Of a DNA stretch of 64,000 nucleotides, positions 18,917 through 29,390 are shown one piece after another. Source of the DNA: CAWAPS01 sp963783945 (lineage in GTDB: Bacteria; Actinomycetota; Acidimicrobiia; Acidimicrobiales; Palsa-688); NCBI GenBank assembly GCA_963783945.1, contig CAWAPS010000007.1, positions 434,001 through 498,000 on the forward strand, written 5' to 3'. The first letter of the stretch is position 1. Each line of letters opens with the position of its first letter. The notes under the pieces are model-generated. The model saw only the letters and a list, made by a program, of their open reading frames with translations. It made no database searches and had not been told where the DNA came from. Both the position numbers and the translations under genes were made by a program.

Positions 18917-18999
18917 TCTCGTAGTAGTTTCGTGTTCTCGGCGCGAAATCGCACGATTTCCGTGTGTTTTGTCGCCGAGAAACCAAAATGTCTACGAGA
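18917..18999. repeat. Three nested inverted repeats (structured element)
   Basis: The outer arms are TCTCGTAG (18917-18924) and CTACGAGA (18992-18999). The middle arms are TTCTCGGCG (18935-18943) and CGCCGAGAA (18973-18981). The inner arms are GAAATC (18945-18950) and GATTTC (18955-18960) with a 4-base loop. All three pairs are exact complements and nest in order, giving a bulged hairpin of 83 bases in DNA or RNA. The block is less GC-rich than its surroundings. It could be an RNA leader, an attenuator or a remnant palindromic repeat; its strand is unknown. Confidence 0.65.
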
Positions 19000-19163
19000 T
19001 TCTGAGCACGAGCCGACAACTGGCGAGTTGGCTGACCCCACGCTCCGGCCCCGGCTGTCCGGCCGGCATTTCCCGCCGGCTACCGGCCGTCCGCCCGACC
19101 CGCGGCATGGGCGAACCCGCCGGACGGGTAGCGCCTCGCCTTTGTCCGCGAGCATGATGAGCT

Positions 19164-20340
19164 ATGGCTGGAACCTGGTTCGAAACCGTGGCCGAGGCTC
19201 AGCGCCGGGCCAAGAAGCGGCTGCCACCATCGGTGTACAGCGCGCTCGTGGCGGGCTCGGAGGCCGGCACGACCGTGAAGGACAACACCGCGGCCTTCAG
19301 TGAGCTCGGGTTCGCGCCTCATGTCGCCGGCCTGTCATCCAAGCGCGAGATGTCCACGTCGGTCATGGGCCAGGAGATCTCCCTCCCGGTGTTGATCTCG
19401 CCGACCGGCGTGCAAGCGGTCCACCCCGACGGCGAGGTGGCAGTGGCGAGGGCGGCCGCGGCGCGCTGGCACGGCGATGGGGCTCAGCTGCTTCGCCAGC
19501 AAACCCATCGAGGAGGTGGTGGAGGCCAATCCGAAGACGTTCTTCCAGACCTACTGGATGGGCACGCACGAGGCGATCAGCTCGAGGCTCGAGCGGGCTA
19601 GGGCGGCCGGGGCGGTGGGCTTGATTGCCACGTTGGACTGGACGTTCTCCTACGGGCGGGATTGGGGCAGCCCGATCATCCCCGAACAGCTCGACGCCCG
19701 GGCCATGGCCCGCTTCGCCCCCGAGGTGCTGACTCGGCCGCAGTGGCTCTGGAGCTTCGCCCGCACCCGCCGGATTCCGGACCTGACGGTGCCCAATATG
19801 GCGCGGCCCGGCGAGCCGGCGCCGACTTTCTTCGGCGCCTACGGAGAGTGGATGCAGTCCGAGCCGGCCACCTGGGAAGACATCCGGTGGCTGCGCGATC
19901 AGTGGGACGGCCCGTTCATGCTGAAGGGTGTTTCCCGAGTCGACGACGCCCGCCGGGCGGTGGACGCCGGTGTCACGGCCATATCGGTATCGAATCACGG
20001 CGGCAACAACCTCGACGGCACCCCCGCCACCATCCGGGTGCTGCCCGGGATCGCGGCGGCCGTCGGCGACCAGATCGAGGTCGTTATCGATGGAGGAATT
20101 CGCCGCGGCGGGGACGTGGTCAAGGCCTTGGCTCTGGGGGCTCGGGCGGTGATGCTGGGGCGCGCCTACCTGTGGGGTCTGGCGGCCAATGGGCAGGCCG
20201 GGGTGGAGAACGTGCTCGATCTCATGCGGGGTGGGATCGAATCGGCGCTGCTGGGGCTCGGCCGTTCGTCCATCCACGAGCTCTGCCCCGACGACGTGGT
20301 GGTCCCTGCGGCCTTCGAACGGGTTTTGGGCGGCGGCTGA
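19164..20340 (+). pseudogene. mftD: mftD-like FMN dehydrogenase (pre-mycofactocin synthase family), one frameshift
   Basis: The two frames together match mycobacterial MftD (Rv0694/LldD1 type) end to end: WFETVAEAQRRAKKRLPPSV at the start, GQEISLPVLISPTGVQAV, then FASKPIEEVVEANPKTFFQ, SVSNHGGNNLDGTPATIRVL with the catalytic His, and AVMLGRAYLWGLAANGQAG. MftD uses FMN to oxidise the mycofactocin precursor to its redox-active form. The frame breaks at about 19467: removing one T restores GTAMGLS. No mftA, B, C, E or F is in the window. If the break is a consensus error, this is an intact, isolated homologue of about 391 residues. Confidence 0.8.
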
Positions 20341-20439
20341 TCGTAGGACCGACCGCCGGCCACCCCGCCGGCCGCGGGCCGCGGCCGCAAGGGTGGGCCC
20401 CGGGGTCCTGGCGCCGGCCTCGATAGCAAACCCGCGACC

Positions 20440-20458
20440 GCCGGCCTCAATCGCCGGC
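20440..20458. terminator. Possible shared terminator hairpin between convergent genes
   Basis: GCCGGC (20440-20445) and GCCGGC (20453-20458) pair around a 7-base loop, between the convergent mftD-like and adenylate kinase-pyrophosphatase genes. There is no U tract. The region is full of GC inverted repeats, so this may be chance. Confidence 0.25.
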
Positions 20459-20502
20459 CACCGGATACGCCGCCGCGCTCGCACCGCGGCTCGCCGTGAG
20501 CT

Positions 20503-21783
20503 TCAGCCGGAGTGGGACTGTTGGTACGCCAGGCGGGCCCGGGCCGCGGCGATCTCACCGAGGGCGGCGTCGCGCCCCTCGAAGCCGGTGGTGGACGTGG
20601 ATTTCCCCGGCTCGAGCGTCTTGTAGACGTCGAAGAAATGGTGGATCTCGCGGCGAAGGTGTTCCGACATGTCGTCGAGGTCGCGGACGTCGACCCATCG
20701 GGGATCGTCCAGCGGGACGCAGAGGATCTTGGCGTCGGGCCCTTTCTCGTCTTCCATCCAGAACACCCCGATCGGCCGGGCGGATACCCAGCATCCCGGA
20801 AAGACCGGCTCCTCCAGCAGCACGAGGGCGTCGAGGGGGTCACCATCCTCGCCCAGGGTGTCCGGGATGAACCCGTAGTCGGCCGGGTAAACAGTTGCGG
20901 AGAAGAGGCGCCGGTCGAGCCTCAGAACGTGATGCTCGTGGTCGAACTCGTATTTGTTGCGACTGCCCTTGGGGATCTCTATGACGATGTCGATCGACAC
21001 CGCTGGTTCGTCCACTTCCGGATATGCCGGTCCGGTCGGAACCGGCTCGCTGGTGCGCGCCAGCTGAGTGATCCGCTCCGCCGGGATGTCGGGCCACAGC
21101 CCGCTGAGCAACCGGAAGAACACGTCCTCGCTCGATCCCACGCCGTTGACCACCAGTAGCAGGTCGCGCTGACGGAACCAGTCGAGAATGGGTTCGGCCT
21201 GATGGTCGTAGATCTCCAGCCGGCGCCTAACCGTCTCCTCCGTGTCGTCGGAGCGACGATGAACCTCGCCGCCGCAAGCTCCGCACGTCCAGGTTTCCAG
21301 GCCTCGGGCCTTTTCGACGCTGTACATCCGCCCGCAGCCGGCGCACACCCGGCGGGCCAGCAGTCGAGTGGTGGCCACCCCAATGGGTACATCGATAACC
21401 ACGGCCCGGTCGAGGCCGTCGTCCCCCAGGATGTCGGACAGGGCGTGAGCCTGGGTGATGGTGCGAGGAAAGCCGTCGAGCACGAACCCGCCGGCCCGGG
21501 TATCGGCCCGTCCGAGGCGATCGGAGATCAACGGCACGACCACCTCGTCATCGACCAGGTCCCCGCGCTCGATGGTCTCTTCCAGTGCCGCCCCCGCTTG
21601 GGTACCGGAGTGAGCGGCCTGACGAAGGAGGTTGCCGGTCGAGATGTGGGGCACGACCAGGAGGCTGGAGAGGTGGACACCCTGGGTTCCCTTGCCCGAA
21701 CCCTGACGGCCGAGCATTACCACCCGCAGGCCGAACAGCATTGCTGGGTCGTGCTGCCGGTTGCCGCCGTCGAGAGCGCTCAC
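20503..21783 (-). CDS. Adenylate kinase - inorganic pyrophosphatase fusion protein
   Basis: One uninterrupted 426-residue frame encodes two whole enzymes. Residues ~16-230 are adenylate kinase: P-loop GRQGSGKGT (25-33), FVLDGFPRT (100-107), and a zinc-type LID with C147/C150 and C167/C170, then RRRLEIY. Residues ~263-410 are a family I pyrophosphatase: EIPKGSRNKYEFD (269-281), DYGFIPDTL, and the metal signature DGDPLDA (313-319), then EDEKGPDAKI. The kinase converts AMP + ATP to 2 ADP; the pyrophosphatase splits PPi. Together they would clear both by-products of AMP-forming ligases. The start is a GTG at 21783; an ATG at 21741 would also keep both domains. Confidence 0.9.
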   Translation of the reverse strand: MSALDGGNRQHDPAMLFGLRVVMLGRQGSGKGTQGVHLSSLLVVPHISTGNLLRQAAHSGTQAGAALEETIERGDLVDDEVVVPLISDRLGRADTRAGGFVLDGFPRTITQAHALSDILGDDGLDRAVVIDVPIGVATTRLLARRVCAGCGRMYSVEKARGLETWTCGACGGEVHRRSDDTEETVRRRLEIYDHQAEPILDWFRQRDLLLVVNGVGSSEDVFFRLLSGLWPDIPAERITQLARTSEPVPTGPAYPEVDEPAVSIDIVIEIPKGSRNKYEFDHEHHVLRLDRRLFSATVYPADYGFIPDTLGEDGDPLDALVLLEEPVFPGCWVSARPIGVFWMEDEKGPDAKILCVPLDDPRWVDVRDLDDMSEHLRREIHHFFDVYKTLEPGKSTSTTGFEGRDAALGEIAAARARLAYQQSHSG

Positions 21784-22052
21784 ACGGAAACCCCCCGGTT
21801 GCGAGGATCGGCGACGTGATCGAACGTTGACGCCGCACCGGCTCCGGTCACAGCCGTCAAGGTATCAGCCGGGCCATCCGGCGCGGCTTTGGCCGATGAA
21901 GGCACCCACCGGTAGCCCGCCTGCCCCAATGGCCGGAGTCGCCGGGGCACGGGTACGATTCCCAGGGGTGTCGGTGTGGCAGGAGACGGACGATCGCCCA
22001 CAGGGAGAAGGCTGGGATCGGAACGAATGACGGTAAGTGACGCCTGTTCTCC

Positions 22053-23231
22053 ATGGCGGCACCGGCGGCGTCGGGACGGACCGAGACCCGCCGTCGGAGC
22101 GCCGGCAACGTGAACGCCGAGGGTTCCCCGCGCCACTCTGCCGTCCTGCCCCGGCTGCCCCGCCGGGACGTCGTGGTCGGGCAGGTACGAGCGCTGATCC
22201 GCGCCATCAGCGACGGAGACGAGGCTCGGGTGGAGCAGGCCGTCCTGCAGCTCAGCCGGTCGAAGCGGTACCTGGCTCCGCTCACCTTCGCCATCGGCGC
22301 TCTGGTGATGCTGTTCCAGGGCGTGAAATTGCTGTTCTCCGACTGGCGGCTGTCGCTCTTGCAGGTCCTGCCGGCCATGTGGATCTGGGCCGCCATGCTG
22401 GACCTGAAGCTGCACGTCTTCAAGCGCCGCGAGCTGCGGGTGTGGGACGGTTCTCTTGCCGTGGCCCTGGTCATCGCCATCGTGCTGGTGACCGCGGCGT
22501 GCTACTACCTGAATGCCGTTTTCGCGTTCGCCATCTCCAGTCCCGGCAAGCCGCAGATCCGATCGGCCTTCACCCGTTCCCGGCCACGACTCGACGTGAT
22601 TCTGACCGTTGGGCTGATCATCGGAATCGCTCTCGGAATCTCGATCATCGTGACGCCTCGCTGGGGTTTGTGGTGGTTCGCGTTCTCGCTCAGCGTGGTT
22701 ATCGGCGTCATGATGCTCACTTACGTTGCGATTCCGTCCCGGTTGATCGGGATGAAGGCCGTCGGGTCTCCTCGGGACAAGTTGACGGCGACCGTCGTCG
22801 GCGGGGCTATCGGGGCCATCGTCTGCACCCCGCCGTACATAGTTGGCCGTGTAGGCATCTTGCTCCTCGGGTCGAGGGTGTTCGTTCTCGGGGTCATCCT
22901 GATCTCGCTCGGGTTCACTCTGCAGGCCGGGGCGACGGGCGCGGTGAAAGCCATAAAGATGAGCGCCAAGCTGGTGGCCGGCAACGTGGCCCGACCACCA
23001 GGGCCAAGCACGGATGCTCCGGCCACGGATGCGGCAACCGAGCGACCGGAGCCGGGCGTATCTCTGGTGCCTGGCTCCGGCATCGGGACCGGGTCCACCC
23101 CGGCCGGCGTCGATAGTGCTGCCGCCAGCGTCACCGCTTCGGCTAGCGCCGGCGCGACTGCCCCCGGGGCCACAACGGTCGAGGCCCTCGATCACACAGC
23201 CGCCGACCCCCCAAGCCCCTCCCGCTCCTGA
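22053..23231 (+). CDS. Multi-pass membrane protein of unknown function
   Basis: 392 residues. After a charged N-terminus (~60 residues; EARVEQAVLQLSRSKRYL) there are about seven hydrophobic segments, for example LTFAIGALVMLFQGVKLLF, VALVIAIVLVTAACYYLNAV and VILTVGLIIGIALGISIIV. The C-terminal ~85 residues are Ala/Ser/Thr/Gly/Pro-rich and probably disordered. I recognise no family or catalytic motif. The ATG at 22053 is used; a GTG at 22110 is possible. Codon use matches neighbours. Confidence 0.7.
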   Translation: MAAPAASGRTETRRRSAGNVNAEGSPRHSAVLPRLPRRDVVVGQVRALIRAISDGDEARVEQAVLQLSRSKRYLAPLTFAIGALVMLFQGVKLLFSDWRLSLLQVLPAMWIWAAMLDLKLHVFKRRELRVWDGSLAVALVIAIVLVTAACYYLNAVFAFAISSPGKPQIRSAFTRSRPRLDVILTVGLIIGIALGISIIVTPRWGLWWFAFSLSVVIGVMMLTYVAIPSRLIGMKAVGSPRDKLTATVVGGAIGAIVCTPPYIVGRVGILLLGSRVFVLGVILISLGFTLQAGATGAVKAIKMSAKLVAGNVARPPGPSTDAPATDAATERPEPGVSLVPGSGIGTGSTPAGVDSAAASVTASASAGATAPGATTVEALDHTAADPPSPSRS

Positions 23232-23280
23232 AGCGGGCCCGCGCCAGCCGGCACCACATGGCGCCGGGGCGCCGCGCGAG

Positions 23281-23369
23281 CCCACCCGGGCCCGACCCGG
23301 GCCCCACCCGGGCCCCACCCGGGCCCCACCCGGGCCCCACCCGGGCCCACCCGGGTCCACCCGGGCCCG
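23281..23369. repeat. 11-base GC-rich tandem repeat
   Basis: Eight copies of ACCCGGG occur in a row, most spaced 11 bases apart (unit CACCCGGGCCC) and the last ones 10 apart, just after the membrane-protein gene. Each copy contains the 6-base palindrome CCCGGG. The array is expandable by slippage; a role as terminator or protein-binding array is not shown. Confidence 0.8.
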
Positions 23370-23378
23370 AAACGCCGA

Positions 23379-23414
23379 CCGGCCGGAACCCGCGATGAAA
23401 CGGATTCCGGCCGG
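23379..23414. terminator. Strong hairpin, likely bidirectional terminator
   Basis: CCGGCCGGAA (23379-23388) pairs exactly with TTCCGGCCGG (23405-23414) around a 16-base loop, between the convergent membrane-protein and SHOCT genes. No U run follows, as is common for terminators in high-GC Actinomycetota; termination is inferred from position. Confidence 0.5.
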
Positions 23415-23477
23415 CCGGGGAACGAATGCACAGGGGAGGGCACGGGGAAACCCCGCCTCACCCGGGGTAGGGCCTGA

Positions 23478-23888
23478 TCAGCTGGCGAGGACCTTGGCCT
23501 TCTGCTGCTGGAACTCCTCCTCTGTGATCACGCCTCGGTCGCGCAGGTCGGCCAGCTTGTGAAGCTGGTCAGCGGAATCACCGCCGCTGGTCGAGGCGGC
23601 CTGCTGGACGTAGTCGCGGAAGGCCGCGTCCTGGGCCTGGGCCGCCTGCAGTTGGCGCTCCTGCATGGAGCCTCCCCGGGCGATCAGGTAGATCAGCACG
23701 CCCAACCAGGGGATGATGATGACGAACAGGCTCCAGAGGGCTTTCCCCCAGCCGCCCAGATCGCGGCTGCGGAAGATGTCGGAGAACACGACGATCAGAA
23801 GCCAGATCCAAATGAAGAAGAGAAAGATCCAGAGGATGGTCCAGAACGCGTCCAGTAGAGGGTATGACGAAGCTATAAACGACAGCAT
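23478..23888 (-). CDS. PLDc_N membrane domain plus SHOCT domain protein
   Basis: 136 residues. Two transmembrane segments (AFWTILWIFLFFIWIWLLIV, then ALWSLFVIIIPWLGVLIYL) with VFSDIFRSRDLGGWGKA between them form the phospholipase D nuclease N-terminal-like membrane domain. The C-terminus (LADLRDRGVITEEEFQQQKA) is a SHOCT helix-turn motif, common on small membrane proteins. Function is unknown; SHOCT is thought to mediate oligomerisation. AAAGG lies 8 bases before the ATG. Confidence 0.85.
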   Translation of the reverse strand: MLSFIASSYPLLDAFWTILWIFLFFIWIWLLIVVFSDIFRSRDLGGWGKALWSLFVIIIPWLGVLIYLIARGGSMQERQLQAAQAQDAAFRDYVQQAASTSGGDSADQLHKLADLRDRGVITEEEFQQQKAKVLAS

Positions 23889-24006
23889 CTATAAACCTTT
23901 CGTAGGCTCAATGAGCAGCGGATAGAAACGGTCCGTCCGCGTGCCGCGATAAAGATACGCGCGGCGCGTCGTCAGGCGGTGGACCAACGCCATCAGGCGC
24001 CCGGCG

Positions 24007-26138
<2,132 letters not shown>

Positions 26139-26142
<4 letters not shown>

Positions 26143-28880
26143 CGAGGCGGCGTCCGGTCGGGTGCCGCGTCGCGCAGGAGCTCGCCCAGCGGGGCGACGT
26201 CTCCGTGCTTGCGGCGGATGAGGTCGGCTACCACACCCGTCCAGCCGGTCTGATGGGACGCGCCCAGACCGGCCCCGTTGTCGCCGTTGAAGTACTCGTT
26301 GAACATCAGGTTGTCCTTCCACGCCGGATCGTTCTGAAGCCGGTCGGTGGCACCGAAGCAGGGCCGGCGCCCGTCGGGGCCCACCAGGAATATCGAAATC
26401 AGGCGGTGGCGCAGGTCCTGGGCGATCTCACCCAGCATCAGCCGCTTTCCCGAACCGGTGGGGTACTCGATCGTGAAGCTGTCGCGGAAGAAGCGGTCGT
26501 ATCGTTCCAGAGCCTCGACCACGAGGAAGTTGAGGGGAAACCACAGCGGACCCCGCCAGTTGGAGTTGCCGCCGAACATCCCGGTGGTGGACTCCGCCGG
26601 CTCGTAGTCGATCGAGGCCCGGAAGCCTTCGATGTCGAGCTCGTATGGGTGATCCATGTGAAAGGCGGAAATCGCCCGCAAACCGTGGGGCGAGAGGAAC
26701 TCCTTCTCGTCGAAGAGCTTGGCAAATATCCGCTCGAGTCGTTCGGTGCCCACGACCCCGAGGAGCAGCTGCCGGTTGCCCGGTTCCCCGTGGAGCAGCC
26801 CGGTCTCCGCCAGTTTCTCAGGATCGTCGAGTCCCTGGTCGCGGAGTAGACGGGGAAATTGCTTGGCTATCTCCATGCTCTGGTCGAGCATTTGCTCGTC
26901 GATTACGGCGGCCGCCAGCACTGGTATGACGCCTACCATCGATCGCACCTTTACCGGCACGACCGAGCCATCGGGCGTCACCAGCCGGTCATAGAAGAGC
27001 CCGTCCGACTCGTCCCACAATCCCTGAGCGTGCATGGCGTCGCGAATAGCAGCGAAATGCTCGATGAACTTCAGCACCAGGTCGCCCGCCGGCCGCCGGC
27101 CCGTCCGGTTCAGGACAGCCGATATGGCAGCCAAGGCGAGGGCGTATGAAGCCATCCAGCCAGTGGCGTCGGACTGCTCGAGGGTGCCGCCGACCGGCAG
27201 GTGGGACCGGTCGATCGGTCCGATGTTGTCCAACCCCAGAAAGCCGCCCTCGAACACGTTGTTGCCGCCGTGGTCCTCCAGGTTCACCCACCAGGTGAAG
27301 TTGACCAGCAGCTTGTCCAGGATCCGGCTGAGAAAGTCAAGGTCGCGGCCTCCGTCGATGGTGAAGACCTCGAGCGCGGCCCACGCCTGTACCGGCGGAT
27401 TGACGTCCCCGAAGTCCCATTCGTAGGCGGGCAGGGCCCCGTTGGGGTGTTGGAACCATTCACGGCACAGCAAGATGAGCTGGTACTTGGCGAAGGCCGG
27501 GTCAACGTGGGCCAGCGCCACACAGTGAAAGGCGAGGTCCCATGCCGCGAACCACGGGTACTCCCACTTGTCCGGCATCGACATGATGTCGAAGGAATCG
27601 AAGGTCCGCCACCTCGAGTTGCGCCCGGACAGCCTCGACGCCGGTGGGATCGGCTGAGTGGGGTCTCCCTCGAGCCAGCGGGCCACGTCGTAGTAGTAAA
27701 GCTGCTTGCTCCAGAGCATCCCGGCCAGAGCCTGTCTCAGGACCATGGCCTCGTCGGCCGGCGCCTTGTCCGGCGTCAGCTCGCGATAGAACTCGTCGGC
27801 CTCGGACTGCCTGCGAAGCATCACTTCGTCGAAGTCGGCGCCGAGAGCGTCCGGGACCTCTGGACCGCAGCCTTTCGGGCGCAAGCGCAGGCGCAGCTCC
27901 ACCGTCTGGCCCGGTCCCACTGTGGGCTGATACCAGAAGGCACACTTGGTGCCGCGCCGCTCCGGATTTACGCTATCGCGGCCGGCGACCACCCGGTCGT
28001 TGATCGCGTCCTTCGGGTAGGGAGCACCGGAAGTCACGCCGTACAGCCGCCGATCATTGGTCTCGTTGTCGCAGAACAGAAGGGTCGGGCCGGACCCATC
28101 CGGGGCCCGGGCCGCCACCAGCTCGAGCTCGCCGAGGAACGGATGCCGGATATCCACCGTGGCGGCCCCGCCGGCGGCCAGTTCGGGTTTCGGGGCATCC
28201 ACGTCCCACGACCAGGTGTTACGAAACCAGGCCGTCGGCAGGATGTGGAGCGGCGCGGCGTCGGGCCCGGCGTTGGTGCACTGGATCGACATGAGAAGGT
28301 CGCTGGGATCGGCCTTGGCGTAATGGACCTCGACGATCCAGTAGCGATCCTCGTCGAAGACACCCGTGTCGAGCAGCTCGTACTCAGGCTCGGTCTTGCT
28401 GCGCCGGCTGTTCTCCTGGCGCAGGTCCTCGTAGGGAAAGGCCCTCTGCGGATAGTGGTAACGCCACCGGTTCCACGCGTGGCTGGGCAGGGCATCGAGG
28501 TACCACCAGTAGTCCTTCGCGTCCTCTCCGTGGTTGGCTTCGGCCCCGGTCAGACCGTAGGGCCTCTCCTTGAGGATCGGATCGTGCCCATTCCACAAGG
28601 CCAGTCCGAGGCACAGGCGTTGCTCGACGTCGCAGAAGCCGGCGAGGCCGTCCTCGCCCCACCGGTACGCCCGGGACCGGGCGTGGTCGTGGGGCAGATA
28701 GGCCCAGGCCTCCCCGTCCGCGCTGTAATCCTCTCGCACCGTGCCCCACTGGCGCTCGCTGACATATGGTCCCCACAAGTACCAATCGCTGGCTTGACGG
28801 AGTCCGTCTTCCAGCTTTCCGAACCCCTTGACCCGCTCCGATTCGACGCCCACTGTCGTGCACCGGCCTTTCGTGCCCAC
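26139..28880 (-). CDS. GH63/MGH1-like glucosidase
   Basis: 913 residues. The (alpha/alpha)6-barrel glucosidase pattern is clear: KWEYPWFAAWDLAFHCVALA, PAYEWDFGDVNPPVQAWAAL, GGFLGLDNIGPIDRS, and near the end MFGGNSNWRGPLWFPLNFLV and TGWTGVVADLI. Bacterial relatives of GH63 hydrolyse alpha-glucosides (kojibiose- or mannosylglycerate-like substrates in known cases); the substrate here is unknown. It leads a two-gene operon with glgX, which points to glycogen or alpha-glucan turnover. The start at 28880 is a GTG; a GTG at 28850 is an alternative. Confidence 0.85.
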
Positions 28881-29068
28881 CCGCAGCCAGCCAGGAAAGC
28901 GGCCCCGGGCCGGAAAAACTATCCCTGACAGGCCCCTATCCTCAACAGCAGACCCCGATTTGGAATCACCTGTACCGGGTGATGGCGATTACTGTCGCAC
29001 TAGACCACGCTCTGAACGTCCCGACCGGGAGCAAGGCCAGACCGTGGTCCTTGTCAGGAGGCGAGAGC

Positions 29069-29269
29069 GTGAAAGCACACGGAGCCCCAGCCGGCTTCGA
29101 GATCGACGGGGGACCGCTGATCTTCCCGGCTCCGCTCGTCGGTCTGGAGGGGCTGGAGGCGTTTATCGGCATGGCCATCGGTACCAAGACGGCGGTGACC
29201 CACGGCCGGCGTTACGTCGCCGCCGACGCCTGGAAGACCTCCACCGCCCCGGTAGCGACCCTCAGCTAG
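29069..29269 (+). CDS. Small protein of unknown function
   Basis: 66 residues starting MKAHGAPAGFEIDGGPLIF and ending TSTAPVATLS. A clear ribosome binding site (AGGAGG, 29056-29061) lies 7 bases before the GTG at 29069, and third-position GC is high, so it is probably real. The sequence is neutral with a Gly-rich middle (GLEGLEAFIGMAIGT) and no motif I know. It precedes the ClC gene by about 120 bases. Confidence 0.55.
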   Translation: MKAHGAPAGFEIDGGPLIFPAPLVGLEGLEAFIGMAIGTKTAVTHGRRYVAADAWKTSTAPVATLS

Positions 29270-29390
29270 GAACCAGGCGAAGGCAGCAGCGACGGGTCGC
29301 GCTCTGTGCGAGGCGGGTATGCCGCGGAAGCGATCGGCGCCGTGGGTAGGGCCGTGACGCCCGATTCGGGCTCCCGGGGAGGCTCTTGAC

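Larger units (their letters stand above)
18602..19163. other. Intergenic region with tandem repeats and a nested palindrome
   Basis: About 560 bases without a supported gene. It holds a 7-base tandem repeat (18695-18748) and an AT-richer block with three nested inverted repeats (18917-18999). The remainder (19010-19150) is plain GC-rich sequence leading to the mftD-like gene. No ribosomal or tRNA features are seen. Confidence 0.6.

Noticed and set aside
23281..23369. Tandem array as a CRISPR
   Set aside because: Units are 10-11 bases long with no spacers, and there are no cas genes.
26143..26322. 60-codon N-terminal extension of the debranching enzyme
   Set aside because: It lies wholly inside the GH63 gene in another frame and is Arg-rich; the ATGA-coupled start at 26142 gives the normal protein.
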